From assembly GCA_965218985.1 (NCBI GenBank), contig CBDCMP010000004.1, positions 124,001 to 188,000 on the forward strand: a DNA stretch of 64,000 nt, written 5' to 3'. Each line of letters opens with the position of its first letter. The stretch's first letter is position 1. The position numbers were made by a program, and so were the translations under genes. Below the pieces are notes generated by a model, which saw only the letters and a list, made by a program, of their open reading frames with translations, searched no databases and had not been told where the DNA came from. The DNA comes from Pseudopedobacter sp965218985 (GTDB lineage: Bacteria > Bacteroidota > Bacteroidia > Sphingobacteriales > Sphingobacteriaceae). Positions 44,757 through 53,667 of this stretch are shown piece by piece.

Positions 44757-44778
44757 CGGATGGTTGGAATTAAGGTTT

Positions 44779-44915
44779 CAGAATTACGATTTACGATTTG
44801 CTGGTCATTTGTCAATCTAAAATCGTCAATCGTAAATAAAATAATGCAGGGATGGAATTACGATTTCAGAATTACGATTTACAATTTGCTGGTCATTCGT
44901 CAATCGTAAATAAAA
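44779..44915 (+). repeat. Repeated spacer between tRNA-Tyr and tRNA-Gly
   Basis: Two degenerate copies (about 44779-44840 and 44857-44913) of a unit containing TTCAGAATTACGATTTAC, GATTTGCTGGTCATT and TCAATCGTAAATAAA. Within each, GATTTACGATTT and its complement can form a hairpin. A related stretch lies between tRNA-Thr and tRNA-Tyr. It may serve in processing of the polycistronic tRNA precursor, or be sequence decay. Confidence 0.55.
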
Positions 44916-44918
44916 AAA

Positions 44919-44991
44919 GCGGAAGTAGCTCAGTTGGTAGAGCGATAGCCTTCCAAGCTATAGGTCGCGAGTTCGAACCTCGTCTTCCGCT
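44919..44991 (+). tRNA. tRNA-Gly (anticodon TCC)
   Basis: 73 nt; acceptor GCGGAAG pairs with CTTCCGC; anticodon loop CTTCCAA with TCC; T-arm GAGTTCGAACCTC. Confidence 0.95.
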
Positions 44992-45103
44992 CAAGCGAGT
45001 TCATCGGTAGATGAGTTCATTAATGAAAAAAGTTCATTTAGTTCAATAGTTCTTTACTAATGAACTTTTACTATTGTTTTGAGCTTAATGAACTAAAAAA
45101 TAA

Positions 45104-45175
<72 letters not shown>

Positions 45176-45232
45176 CGCAAGAGTATTTAAGAATAAAAAA
45201 ATTAAAATTAACCTAGTAATAAGTATAAAATC

Positions 45233-46420
45233 ATGGCAAAAGAAAAATTTGACCGTAGTAAGCCACACTTAAATATCGGTACAATCGGTCACGTTGACCA
45301 CGGTAAAACTACATTAACAGCAGCGATCACAAAAGTACTGGCGGACGCAGGTTTCTCTGAAGCCCGTTCATTTGCTTCAATTGACTCTGCACCAGAAGAA
45401 AAAGAAAGAGGTATCACTATTAATACAGCTCACGTCGAGTATTCAACTGCTAACCGTCACTACGCACACGTTGACTGTCCGGGTCACGCAGATTATGTGA
45501 AGAACATGGTAACTGGTGCTGCTCAAATGGACGGTGCCATCATCGTTGTTGCTTCAACTGATGGTCCTATGCCTCAAACTCGTGAGCACATCTTGTTGGC
45601 TCGTCAGGTTGGTGTTCCTTCATTGGTAGTGTTCATGAACAAAGTGGATATGGTTGATGACCCTGAATTATTGGAATTGGTTGAAATGGAGATTCGTGAA
45701 TTATTATCATTCTATGATTTCCCTGGAGACGATATTCCAGTTATCCAAGGCTCTGCTTTGGGTGGATTAAATGGCGATCCAAAATGGGTTGGGAAAATCA
45801 TGGAATTAATGGACGCTGTTGATAATTACATTCCAATCCCTCCACGTTTGACAGAACTTCCTTTCTTAATGCCGGTTGAAGATGTTTTCTCCATCACTGG
45901 TCGTGGTACTGTTGCAACGGGTCGTATCGAGAGAGGGGTGATCAACTCTGGCGAACCGGTTGATATCTTAGGTATGGGTGCTGAGAACTTAAAATCTACA
46001 GTGACTGGAGTGGAGATGTTCCGTAAAATATTAGATAGAGGTGAAGCTGGTGATAACGTAGGTTTATTGTTACGTGGTATTGAGAAAACTGATATCCGTC
46101 GTGGTATGGTGATCTGTAAACCAGGTTCAGTAACTCCTCACACTGATTTCAAAGCTGAGGTTTATGTGTTATCTAAAGCAGAAGGTGGACGTCATACGCC
46201 GTTCTTTAACAAATACCGTCCACAATTCTATTTCAGAACCACAGACGTAACAGGAGAAATCACGTTACAAGAAGGTGTTGAAATGGTGATGCCAGGTGAT
46301 AACGTAACCATCAACGTGAAATTGATCAACGCCATCGCCATGGAAAAAGGTTTACGTTTCGCTATCCGTGAAGGTGGCAGAACAGTAGGTGCTGGTCAGG
46401 TTACTGAAATCGTTAAATAA
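45233..46420 (+). CDS. tuf: Translation elongation factor Tu
   Basis: This 395-residue GTPase delivers aminoacyl-tRNA to the ribosome. G1 GHVDHGKTT, switch region RGITINTAHVEY, G3 DCPGHADYVKNM and G4 NKVDMVDD are all present, as are domain 2 (GRGTVATGRIERG) and domain 3 (HTPFFNKYRPQFYFRTTDVTG). The single gene sits in the tRNA-tuf-tRNA-secE-nusG arrangement. A strong terminator follows it. Confidence 0.99.
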   Translation: MAKEKFDRSKPHLNIGTIGHVDHGKTTLTAAITKVLADAGFSEARSFASIDSAPEEKERGITINTAHVEYSTANRHYAHVDCPGHADYVKNMVTGAAQMDGAIIVVASTDGPMPQTREHILLARQVGVPSLVVFMNKVDMVDDPELLELVEMEIRELLSFYDFPGDDIPVIQGSALGGLNGDPKWVGKIMELMDAVDNYIPIPPRLTELPFLMPVEDVFSITGRGTVATGRIERGVINSGEPVDILGMGAENLKSTVTGVEMFRKILDRGEAGDNVGLLLRGIEKTDIRRGMVICKPGSVTPHTDFKAEVYVLSKAEGGRHTPFFNKYRPQFYFRTTDVTGEITLQEGVEMVMPGDNVTINVKLINAIAMEKGLRFAIREGGRTVGAGQVTEIVK

Positions 46421-46459
46421 AAACATCTCAAATCTCTTCATTGAGCTTTGAAATAGAGG

Positions 46460-46494
46460 AAGTACTTAGGATGAAAAATGCCTAAGTACTTTTT
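46460..46494 (+). terminator. Terminator after tuf
   Basis: AAGTACTTAGG (46460-46470) pairs perfectly with CCTAAGTACTT (46481-46491), followed by TTT. It separates tuf from tRNA-Trp-secE, which then need a separate promoter or read-through. Confidence 0.85.
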
Positions 46495-46529
46495 AGCTAA
46501 AATAAATGATGTTAATTTTTTAAGAAGTA

Positions 46530-46602
46530 CACGGGAATAGTTCAATGGTAGAATAGAGGTCTCCAAAACCTTTGATCAGGGTTCGAATCCTTGTTCCCGT
46601 GC
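46530..46602 (+). tRNA. tRNA-Trp (anticodon CCA)
   Basis: 73 nt; acceptor CACGGGA pairs with TCCCGTG; anticodon loop CTCCAAA with CCA; T-arm GGGTTCGAATCCT. It is placed directly before secE. Confidence 0.93.
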
Positions 46603-46618
46603 TAACGCTAAAATAAGA

Positions 46619-46813
46619 ATGGCTAGTTTTGCAGAATATTTAAAAGAATCCTATACAGAGTTAACCCAAAAGGTGACCTGGCCAACCTGGAGTGAATTAC
46701 AGAATAGTGCAGTCATCACTTTGGTTGCCTCTTTAATCATTGCTTTAATCATTTTAGCAATGGATGAATCAGCTGGTAACTTATTGAAATACATGTATAA
46801 ATCATTTGCATAA
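46619..46813 (+). CDS. secE: Preprotein translocase subunit SecE
   Basis: This 64-residue protein has one membrane helix (AVITLVASLIIALIILAM) after the amphipathic segment EYLKESYTELTQKVTWPTWSEL. It is part of the SecYEG channel. Short single-helix form, as usual outside Enterobacteria. nusG follows after 10 bases. Confidence 0.96.
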   Translation: MASFAEYLKESYTELTQKVTWPTWSELQNSAVITLVASLIIALIILAMDESAGNLLKYMYKSFA

Positions 46814-46823
46814 TATATAAGGA

Positions 46824-47366
46824 ATGAGCGATCAGTTGAAATGGTATGTAGTGAGAGCGGTGAGCGGTAAGGAGAAAAAGGTTAAGCAATATATAGATGC
46901 AGAGATCAGCCGTTTAGGTCTCACCCATTTGGTCCCACAGGTTTTGATTCCTATGGAGAAATATTACCAAATGAAAGATGGCAAGAAAATAGCGAAGGAA
47001 AGAAATTTTTACCCGGGATATGTTTTAATCGAAACTGCATTGAATGCAGAGTTGGAGCAAATCATAAAAAGTGTGAATAGTGTGATAGGTTTTTTAGGAG
47101 ACAAAAGCGGAAACGCCGTTCCTTTGAGACCGGCCGAAGTGAACCGTATTTTGGGCAAAGTGGATGAAATGGCCGAGCAGGGGGAGATGATGAACGTTCC
47201 GTATTATGTGGGCGAGAACATTAAAGTGATGGACGGACCGTTCAATGGTTTCTCCGGAGTGATTGAAGAAGTGAACGAAGAGAAGAAAAAACTAAAAGTG
47301 ATGGTTAAGATTTTCGGAAGGAGAACCCCGTTAGAGCTTAACTATATGCAGGTAGAGAAAGAATAA
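46824..47366 (+). CDS. nusG: Transcription termination/antitermination protein NusG
   Basis: The 180 residues carry the N-terminal NGN domain (KWYVVRAVSGKEKKVKQYIDAEI, FYPGYVLIET) and a C-terminal KOW domain (GENIKVMDGPFNGFSGVIEEVNEEKKKLKVMVKIFGR). It binds RNA polymerase and links it to Rho or the ribosome. The place between secE and rplK is the standard one. Confidence 0.97.
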   Translation: MSDQLKWYVVRAVSGKEKKVKQYIDAEISRLGLTHLVPQVLIPMEKYYQMKDGKKIAKERNFYPGYVLIETALNAELEQIIKSVNSVIGFLGDKSGNAVPLRPAEVNRILGKVDEMAEQGEMMNVPYYVGENIKVMDGPFNGFSGVIEEVNEEKKKLKVMVKIFGRRTPLELNYMQVEKE

Positions 47367-47504
47367 ATAGAGTAGCGGGATTTTAGTTTCAAGTACCAAG
47401 ATTTAAATCTTTGTTCTTGTGTCTTTAATCTTTATTCTAAATAAAGATCTTAAATGTTACAAATGCTTCCACATTATTGACGTTGAGAAATAAATAAATA
47501 GAAA

Positions 47505-47948
47505 ATGGCAAAAGAAGTCAGTGCGTTAATCAAATTACAAATCAAGGGCGGGGCAGCAAATCCATCTCCACCTGTAGGTCCTGCATTGGGAGCTAAAGGT
47601 GTGAATATCATGGAATTCTGTAAGCAATTCAATGCTCGTACCCAGGAGAAAGCCGGCAAGGTTCTTCCAGTTGTAATCACTGTTTATGCAGACAAGTCTT
47701 TCGAATTTATCATCAAAAATCCACCGGTTGCCATCCAATTATTGGAAGTTGCAAACATCAAAAGTGGGTCTGCAGAGTCTAACCGTAAAAAAGTTGCCAA
47801 GATTTCTTGGGAGCAGGTGGAGACTATTGCAAAGGATAAAATGAGCGACTTAAATGCATTCACGGTTGAATCAGCAATGAAGATGGTTGCAGGTACCGCC
47901 CGTAGTATGGGTATAAACGTTACAGGAGATGCACCCTGGAGCAATTAA
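47505..47948 (+). CDS. rplK: 50S ribosomal protein L11
   Basis: This 147-residue protein has the L11 pattern: IKLQIKGGAANPSPPVGPALG at the N-terminus and the rRNA-binding C-terminal domain (VEQVETI, MKMVAGTARSMGINV). The 138 bases before it contain a small AT hairpin (TCTTTAT/ATAAAGA near 47435) that may be part of the L11-L1 leader. Confidence 0.98.
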   Translation: MAKEVSALIKLQIKGGAANPSPPVGPALGAKGVNIMEFCKQFNARTQEKAGKVLPVVITVYADKSFEFIIKNPPVAIQLLEVANIKSGSAESNRKKVAKISWEQVETIAKDKMSDLNAFTVESAMKMVAGTARSMGINVTGDAPWSN

Positions 47949-47968
47949 TCAATAAATATTAAAAGACA

Positions 47969-48667
47969 GTGGCAAGATTAACAAAAAATCAAAAAACGGC
48001 ACTTTCCAAACTTGAAGATGGTAAGGCTTATTCCCTAAAGGATGCAGCTGCCCTGGTTAAAGAAGTCACCATTGCTAAATTCGATTCATCAGTTGACATT
48101 GATGTTCGTTTAGGTGTTGACCCGCGTAAAGCGAATCAAATGGTTCGTGGTATCGCAACTTTACCTCACGGTACCGGTAAGACAGTTCGGGTTTTAGCTT
48201 TGGTGACCCCTGATAAGGAAGAAGAAGCAAAAGCTGCGGGAGCTGATTTTGTGGGTTTGGATGAATATGTAGCTAAGATTGAGGGTGGCTGGACAGATGT
48301 CGACATCATTATAACCACACCTAGCTGTATGGCTAAAGTGGGTAAATTAGGTCGTATATTAGGTCCACGTAACTTGATGCCGAATCCCAAATCAGGAACT
48401 GTGACCATGAACGTGGGACAAGCAGTTACCGATGTTAAGGGTGGAAAAATCGACTTTAAAGTGGATAAAACAGGTATCATACATTGCTCAATAGGTAAAG
48501 TATCTTTCCCTTCTGATAAGATCTATGAGAATGCTTTGGAGGTTCTTCAAATCATTTCAAAATTGAAACCATCAGCTGCAAAAGGAACATATTTCAAGAG
48601 TGTACATATCTCTTCAACCATGTCTCCGGGAATAGAAATTGAAACTAAATCAGTAGCGGGAATTTAA
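47969..48667 (+). CDS. rplA: 50S ribosomal protein L1
   Basis: The 232 residues start at GTG (MARLTKNQKTALSKLEDGKAYSL). L1 motifs: VDIDVRLGVDPRKANQMVRG, MAKVGKLGRILGPRNLMPNPK, GTVTMNVGQAVTDVKGGKIDFK. L1 can also repress its own operon. Twenty bases after rplK. Confidence 0.98.
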   Translation: MARLTKNQKTALSKLEDGKAYSLKDAAALVKEVTIAKFDSSVDIDVRLGVDPRKANQMVRGIATLPHGTGKTVRVLALVTPDKEEEAKAAGADFVGLDEYVAKIEGGWTDVDIIITTPSCMAKVGKLGRILGPRNLMPNPKSGTVTMNVGQAVTDVKGGKIDFKVDKTGIIHCSIGKVSFPSDKIYENALEVLQIISKLKPSAAKGTYFKSVHISSTMSPGIEIETKSVAGI

Positions 48668-48671
48668 TATT

Positions 48672-49196
48672 ATGAGAAAAGAAGAAAAACACGAAGTTGT
48701 TTCTGCTTTAATCGAGCGAATGAAAGCATCCGGTAATTTTTATATTACGGATACTTCCAGTCTATCGGTTGCAAAAGTCAATAATATTCGCCGTAAATGT
48801 TTTGAGAACGAAATAGGAATGCAGGTTGTGAAAAACACGCTCATCAAAAAAGCTTTAGAGCAATTAGATGGCGATGTATCTCCTTTATTTGATGTTCTTA
48901 AAGGTTCATCTTCTGTGATGTTCTCCACCAACGCTAATGCTCCGGCTAAGCTGATCAAAGAGTTGAGAAAAGGAAAAGAAGAGAAACCAGTTTTAAAAGC
49001 AGCATATGTTGATGCAGCGATTTTCATTGGCGATAACCAATTAGACGCATTAGTAAATCTTAAATCAAGAGAACAACTCATTGGCGAAATCATTGGATTA
49101 TTACAATCACCAGCTAAAAATGTTATTTCAGCATTGCAGTCTGGCGGAAACAAATTGGCAGGGATTGTCAAAACTTTACAGGAAAGAGAAGGTTAA
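48672..49196 (+). CDS. rplJ: 50S ribosomal protein L10
   Basis: This 174-residue stalk base protein has MRKEEKHEVVSALIERMKASGNFYITDTSSLSV, NEIGMQVVKNTLIKKAL, and the C-terminal helix that binds L7/L12 dimers. It begins 4 bases after rplA. Confidence 0.97.
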   Translation: MRKEEKHEVVSALIERMKASGNFYITDTSSLSVAKVNNIRRKCFENEIGMQVVKNTLIKKALEQLDGDVSPLFDVLKGSSSVMFSTNANAPAKLIKELRKGKEEKPVLKAAYVDAAIFIGDNQLDALVNLKSREQLIGEIIGLLQSPAKNVISALQSGGNKLAGIVKTLQEREG

Positions 49197-49252
49197 CCAA
49201 ACACCTCAAGTTTGGATAAAAATTAATTAGTAAAAATTTAAAATTAAATATA

Positions 49253-49633
49253 ATGGCGGATTTAAAAGCGTTTGCTGAACAATTAGTGAACTTAACAGTT
49301 AAAGAAGTTAACGAGTTAGCTCAAATCTTAAAAGACGAGTACGGTATCGAGCCTGCAGCTGCTGCAGTTGCTGTTGCCGGACCTGCTGCCGGTGGTGGTG
49401 AAGTTGCTGCTGCTGAAGAGAAAACATCTTTTGACGTGATCTTGAAAGAAGCTGGTGGTTCTAAATTAGCAGTGGTGAAATTAGTTAAAGAACTGACTGG
49501 TCTTGGACTAAAAGAAGCAAAAGATTTGGTTGATGGCGCACCAAAGGAATTAAAAGCAGGTGTTGCTAAAGACGAAGCTGAAGCGTTGAAAAAACAACTA
49601 GAAGAAGCTGGAGCAGTAGTTGAGATTAAATAA
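49253..49633 (+). CDS. rplL: 50S ribosomal protein L7/L12
   Basis: The 126 residues show an N-terminal dimer domain (ADLKAFAEQLVNLTVKEVNELAQIL), an Ala/Gly hinge (AAAAVAVAGPAAGGG), and a C-terminal factor-binding domain (EKTSFDVILKEAGGSKLAVVKLVKELTGLGLKEAKDLVD). Confidence 0.98.
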   Translation: MADLKAFAEQLVNLTVKEVNELAQILKDEYGIEPAAAAVAVAGPAAGGGEVAAAEEKTSFDVILKEAGGSKLAVVKLVKELTGLGLKEAKDLVDGAPKELKAGVAKDEAEALKKQLEEAGAVVEIK

Positions 49634-49661
49634 TTTCAACACGCGCTATACAAAATTGCCT

Positions 49662-49694
49662 TAAACTCCATCCCTTAAATGGGACCGGAGTTTA
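49662..49694 (+). promoter_or_regulatory. Hairpin between rplL and rpoB
   Basis: TAAACTCC (49662-49669) pairs perfectly with GGAGTTTA (49687-49694), with an inner CCC/GGG pair set. There is no long T tract, so it could be a partial terminator or processing site that lowers rpoBC expression relative to the ribosomal proteins. Confidence 0.55.
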
Positions 49695-49783
49695 CGGCTT
49701 TTGGTGTATATCACCAATAATAAGTACTGAACATAGGTTCAGTTTTTTAATCGAATTTTCGGTTTAACTAAAATTTAAGACCC

Positions 49784-52700
49784 TTGGCAAACAAAAGCAA
49801 TCAAAGGATAAACTTTGCTCAAAGTAAGCATGTGTTAGATTATCCTGATTTTCTGGATGTACAAATCCAATCGTTCAAGGAATTCTTTCAGTTGGAAACC
49901 ACTTCAGATAACCGTCATACAGAAGGTTTATTTAAAGTGTTCGCTGAAAACTTCCCGATCTCTGATTCAAGAAATATTTTTGTTCTGGAATTTTTGGACT
50001 ACTTCATTGATCCACCACGTTATGACATACAGGAATGTATAGAACGAGGATTGACGTACAGTGTTCCTCTAAAAGCCAAACTTCGTTTGTCTTGCAATGA
50101 TGAGGAACATGAAGATTTTGAAACTATAGTACAGGATGTTTATTTGGGGACCATCCCTTATATGACTCCAAAAGGTACTTTTGTGATTAATGGTGCAGAG
50201 CGTGTGATCGTATCTCAGTTACACCGTTCTCCTGGAGTGTTCTTCGGCGTCAGCCGTCACACTAACGGAAGCAAGTTGTACTCTGCCCGTGTCATTCCAT
50301 TTAAAGGTTCCTGGATTGAGTTCGCTACTGACGTGAATAACGTGATGTATGCTTATATCGATCGTAAGAAAAAATTTCCTGTCACCACGCTGTTGAGAGC
50401 AATCGGATACGATTCTGATAAAGACATATTGGAATTGTTTGATCTTGCAGATGAAGTGAAAGTGAGTAAGTCTGGCTTGAAAAAATATGTAGGCCGTAAA
50501 TTGGCCGCAAGAGTGCTGAAAAAATGGGTGGAGGATTTCGTGGATGAGGATACAGGTGAAGTGGTATCCATCGACAGAAACGAAATCATCTTGGAAAGAG
50601 AGACCATTCTAGAGGATGACCATATAGATATGATTGTTGATGCTGGTGTGAAGACCCTGATTCTTTCTAAAGAAGATGGCAATACTGGTGATTATACCAT
50701 CATCTATAATACTTTGCAAAAAGATACTTCCAATTCTGAAAAAGAAGCGGTTGAACATATATATAGACAATTACGTAACGCCGAACCACCTGATGAGGAA
50801 ACTGCCCGTGGAATTATCGACCGTTTATTCTTTTCTGATAAACGTTATGATTTGGGCGATGTAGGCCGTTACAGGATCAATCGTAAATTAAAGATGGACA
50901 CTCCTGTTGAAACTAAGGTTTTGACCAAGTTAGACATCATTGCGATCGTGAAATATCTGATCAAACTCATCAACTCTAAAGAAGATGTGGATGATATTGA
51001 TCACTTATCAAACAGAAGGGTAAGAACTGTCGGAGAGCAATTATACGCCCAGTTTGGAGTAGGTTTGGCCCGTATGGCCAGAACCATCCGGGAGCGTATG
51101 AACATCCGTGACAACGAAGTGTTCACGCCAACAGATTTGATCAATGCCCGTACGTTATCCTCTGTGATCAACTCATTCTTTGGCACCAATCAGCTATCTC
51201 AGTTCATGGATCAAACCAATCCATTGGCAGAGATCACGCATAAACGTCGTTTGTCTGCCTTAGGGCCAGGTGGTTTATCAAGAGAGCGGGCTGGTTTTGA
51301 GGTGCGTGACGTTCACTATACACACTATGGTCGTTTATGTACCATTGAAACTCCGGAAGGACCAAACATTGGTTTGATTTCCTCTCTTTGTGTTCATGCT
51401 AAGATCAATAACTTAGGTTTCATTGAAACTCCTTACCGTAAAGTGAATGACGGTATCGTAGTGGTAGATCAGCCAGTGACTTATTTATCTGCTGAAGATG
51501 AAGACGGGATGACCATTGCTCAGGCGAATGCTCAATACAGCGATAAAGGTGTTTTTGATGATGATAAAGTAAAAGCCAGATATGAAGGTGACTTCCCGGT
51601 AATCGATCCTGAAAAGTTGGATTACATTGATATCGCCCCAAATCAGATCACTTCCATTGCTGCATCCTTGATTCCTTTCTTAGAGCATGATGATGCGAAC
51701 AGAGCCCTGATGGGATCTAACATGCAGCGTCAGGCTGTTCCTTTACTACGTCCACAGGCACCAATTGTTGGTACCGGATTAGAAGGAAGAGTTGCCCGTG
51801 ATTCCAGAACATTAATCAATGCAGAAGGAAACGGAGTGGTTGAATATGTTGATGCCAATAAGATCACCATCAAATACGAAAGAAATGATGATGACAGGTT
51901 AGTGTCATTTGAAGGCGAGTCTAAGAGCTATAACTTGATTAAGTTCAAGAAAACCAACCAAAGCACTTGTATCAACCTAAAACCAATCGTTAAGAAAGGA
52001 CAGAAAGTTGAAAAAGGACAAGTGTTATGCGAAGGATATGCCACGCAAGACGGAGAGCTGGCATTAGGTATCAACTTAAAAGTTGCTTTCATGCCTTGGC
52101 AGGGATACAACTTTGAGGATGCGATTGTAATTTCTGAAAGAGTGGTTTCACAGGATATTTTCACTTCTCTTCATATCGAAGAATTTGAATTGGAAGTGCG
52201 TGATACCAAACGTGGGGAAGAAGAGTTGACTCCCGATATCCCTAACGTTTCTGAAGAAGCCACCAAAGATTTGGATGAACATGGAATCATCCGTGTGGGT
52301 GCTGAAGTTCAGGAAGGTGACATCTTGATTGGTAAAATCACTCCAAAAGGAGAATCTGACCCTTCGCCGGAAGAAAAATTACTAAGAGCGATCTTTGGTG
52401 ATAAGGCTGGTGATGTGAAAGATGCATCATTGAAAACTCCACCATCTATTAAAGGTGTGGTCATTGATACCAAATTATTCTCGAGAGCTAAGAAAACTTC
52501 TAAAGCAGAAGAAAAAGCACTATTAGAGAAATTGGATGCCAAACATGAGAAAGCGGTAAGAGAGCTTAGAGAAAGTTTAGTTGATAAATTATTTACCATT
52601 GTTAACGGTAAAACGTCACAAGGTGTTTTTAATGTGTACAAAGAGCTATTGATTGCCAAGGGTGTGAAATTCACTCAGAAGTTGTTAATGGAATTAGATT

Positions 52701-53584
52701 ATAACCACATCAATCCGACAAAATGGACCACTGATGATGATAAAAATGATCTGATCAAAATTTTATTGCACAACTTCGGTATCAAAACCAACGAAGAGTT
52801 GGGAGCTTATAGAAGGGATAAATTCGCTATCAGTGTGGGAGATGAGCTTCCATCAGGAATTGTACAGATGGCTAAAGTTTATGTTGCTAAAAAACGTAAA
52901 CTGAAAGTTGGAGATAAGATGGCTGGTCGTCACGGTAACAAAGGTATTGTAGCCCGTATCGTAAGAGACGAGGACATGCCTTTCTTAGCTGATGGAACTC
53001 CTGTAGATATCGTTTTAAATCCTCTAGGTGTACCTTCTCGTATGAACTTGGGACAGATTTATGAAACTGTTTTAGGTTGGGCAGGTAAAGAATTAGGATT
53101 AAAATTCGCTACTCCAATTTTTGATGGTGCTTCTCATGATGAGGTAGAAGAGTATGTGAAGCAGGCAGGCGTTCCTGAATCTGGAAGAACCCACTTATAC
53201 AATGGTTTAACTGGTGAGCGCTTTGATCAACACACTACTGTGGGGATCATTTATATGCTTAAACTGGGTCACATGGTTGATGATAAGATGCATGCCCGTT
53301 CAATCGGACCGTACTCATTGATCACTCAACAGCCATTAGGTGGTAAAGCACAATTCGGTGGTCAGCGTTTTGGTGAGATGGAGGTTTGGGCGCTAGAAGC
53401 ATTTGGTGCATCTAACATCCTGCAAGAGATCTTAACTGTAAAATCTGATGATGTGGTGGGTAGAGCTAAAACCTACGAAGCGATTGTAAAAGGCGAAAAC
53501 TTGCCAACTCCAGGTGTTCCGGAATCTTTCAATGTATTGGTTCACGAATTAAGAGGATTAGGATTAGATATTACATTAGACTAG
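49784..53584 (+). CDS. rpoB: RNA polymerase beta subunit
   Basis: The 1266 residues start at TTG (MANKSNQRINFAQSKHVLDYPDFLD). All main regions are present: protrusion and lobe, the rifampicin-binding cluster (GTNQLSQFMDQTNPLAEITHKRRLSALGPGGLSRERAG), the flap, and the C-terminal clamp (HMVDDKMHARSIGPYSLITQQPLGGKAQFGGQRFGEMEVWALEA). The rifampicin cluster looks wild type (Q, D, H, R and S positions retained). Confidence 0.99.
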   Translation: MANKSNQRINFAQSKHVLDYPDFLDVQIQSFKEFFQLETTSDNRHTEGLFKVFAENFPISDSRNIFVLEFLDYFIDPPRYDIQECIERGLTYSVPLKAKLRLSCNDEEHEDFETIVQDVYLGTIPYMTPKGTFVINGAERVIVSQLHRSPGVFFGVSRHTNGSKLYSARVIPFKGSWIEFATDVNNVMYAYIDRKKKFPVTTLLRAIGYDSDKDILELFDLADEVKVSKSGLKKYVGRKLAARVLKKWVEDFVDEDTGEVVSIDRNEIILERETILEDDHIDMIVDAGVKTLILSKEDGNTGDYTIIYNTLQKDTSNSEKEAVEHIYRQLRNAEPPDEETARGIIDRLFFSDKRYDLGDVGRYRINRKLKMDTPVETKVLTKLDIIAIVKYLIKLINSKEDVDDIDHLSNRRVRTVGEQLYAQFGVGLARMARTIRERMNIRDNEVFTPTDLINARTLSSVINSFFGTNQLSQFMDQTNPLAEITHKRRLSALGPGGLSRERAGFEVRDVHYTHYGRLCTIETPEGPNIGLISSLCVHAKINNLGFIETPYRKVNDGIVVVDQPVTYLSAEDEDGMTIAQANAQYSDKGVFDDDKVKARYEGDFPVIDPEKLDYIDIAPNQITSIAASLIPFLEHDDANRALMGSNMQRQAVPLLRPQAPIVGTGLEGRVARDSRTLINAEGNGVVEYVDANKITIKYERNDDDRLVSFEGESKSYNLIKFKKTNQSTCINLKPIVKKGQKVEKGQVLCEGYATQDGELALGINLKVAFMPWQGYNFEDAIVISERVVSQDIFTSLHIEEFELEVRDTKRGEEELTPDIPNVSEEATKDLDEHGIIRVGAEVQEGDILIGKITPKGESDPSPEEKLLRAIFGDKAGDVKDASLKTPPSIKGVVIDTKLFSRAKKTSKAEEKALLEKLDAKHEKAVRELRESLVDKLFTIVNGKTSQGVFNVYKELLIAKGVKFTQKLLMELDYNHINPTKWTTDDDKNDLIKILLHNFGIKTNEELGAYRRDKFAISVGDELPSGIVQMAKVYVAKKRKLKVGDKMAGRHGNKGIVARIVRDEDMPFLADGTPVDIVLNPLGVPSRMNLGQIYETVLGWAGKELGLKFATPIFDGASHDEVEEYVKQAGVPESGRTHLYNGLTGERFDQHTTVGIIYMLKLGHMVDDKMHARSIGPYSLITQQPLGGKAQFGGQRFGEMEVWALEAFGASNILQEILTVKSDDVVGRAKTYEAIVKGENLPTPGVPESFNVLVHELRGLGLDITLD

Positions 53585-53667
53585 TTTTGAGTTGTAAGTT
53601 GTAGGTCATAAGTTTTACTTATTACTTACAACTTACGACCTATAACTTTCAACTTTAAAGAAAGAAT
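53585..53667. repeat. Degenerate inverted repeat between rpoB and rpoC
   Basis: GTTGTAAGTTGTAGGTCATAAG (about 53590-53611) is followed by an imperfect reverse complement (ACTTACAACTTACGACCTAT, about 53626-53645). It forms a long imperfect hairpin within the rpoBC transcript. Confidence 0.5.
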
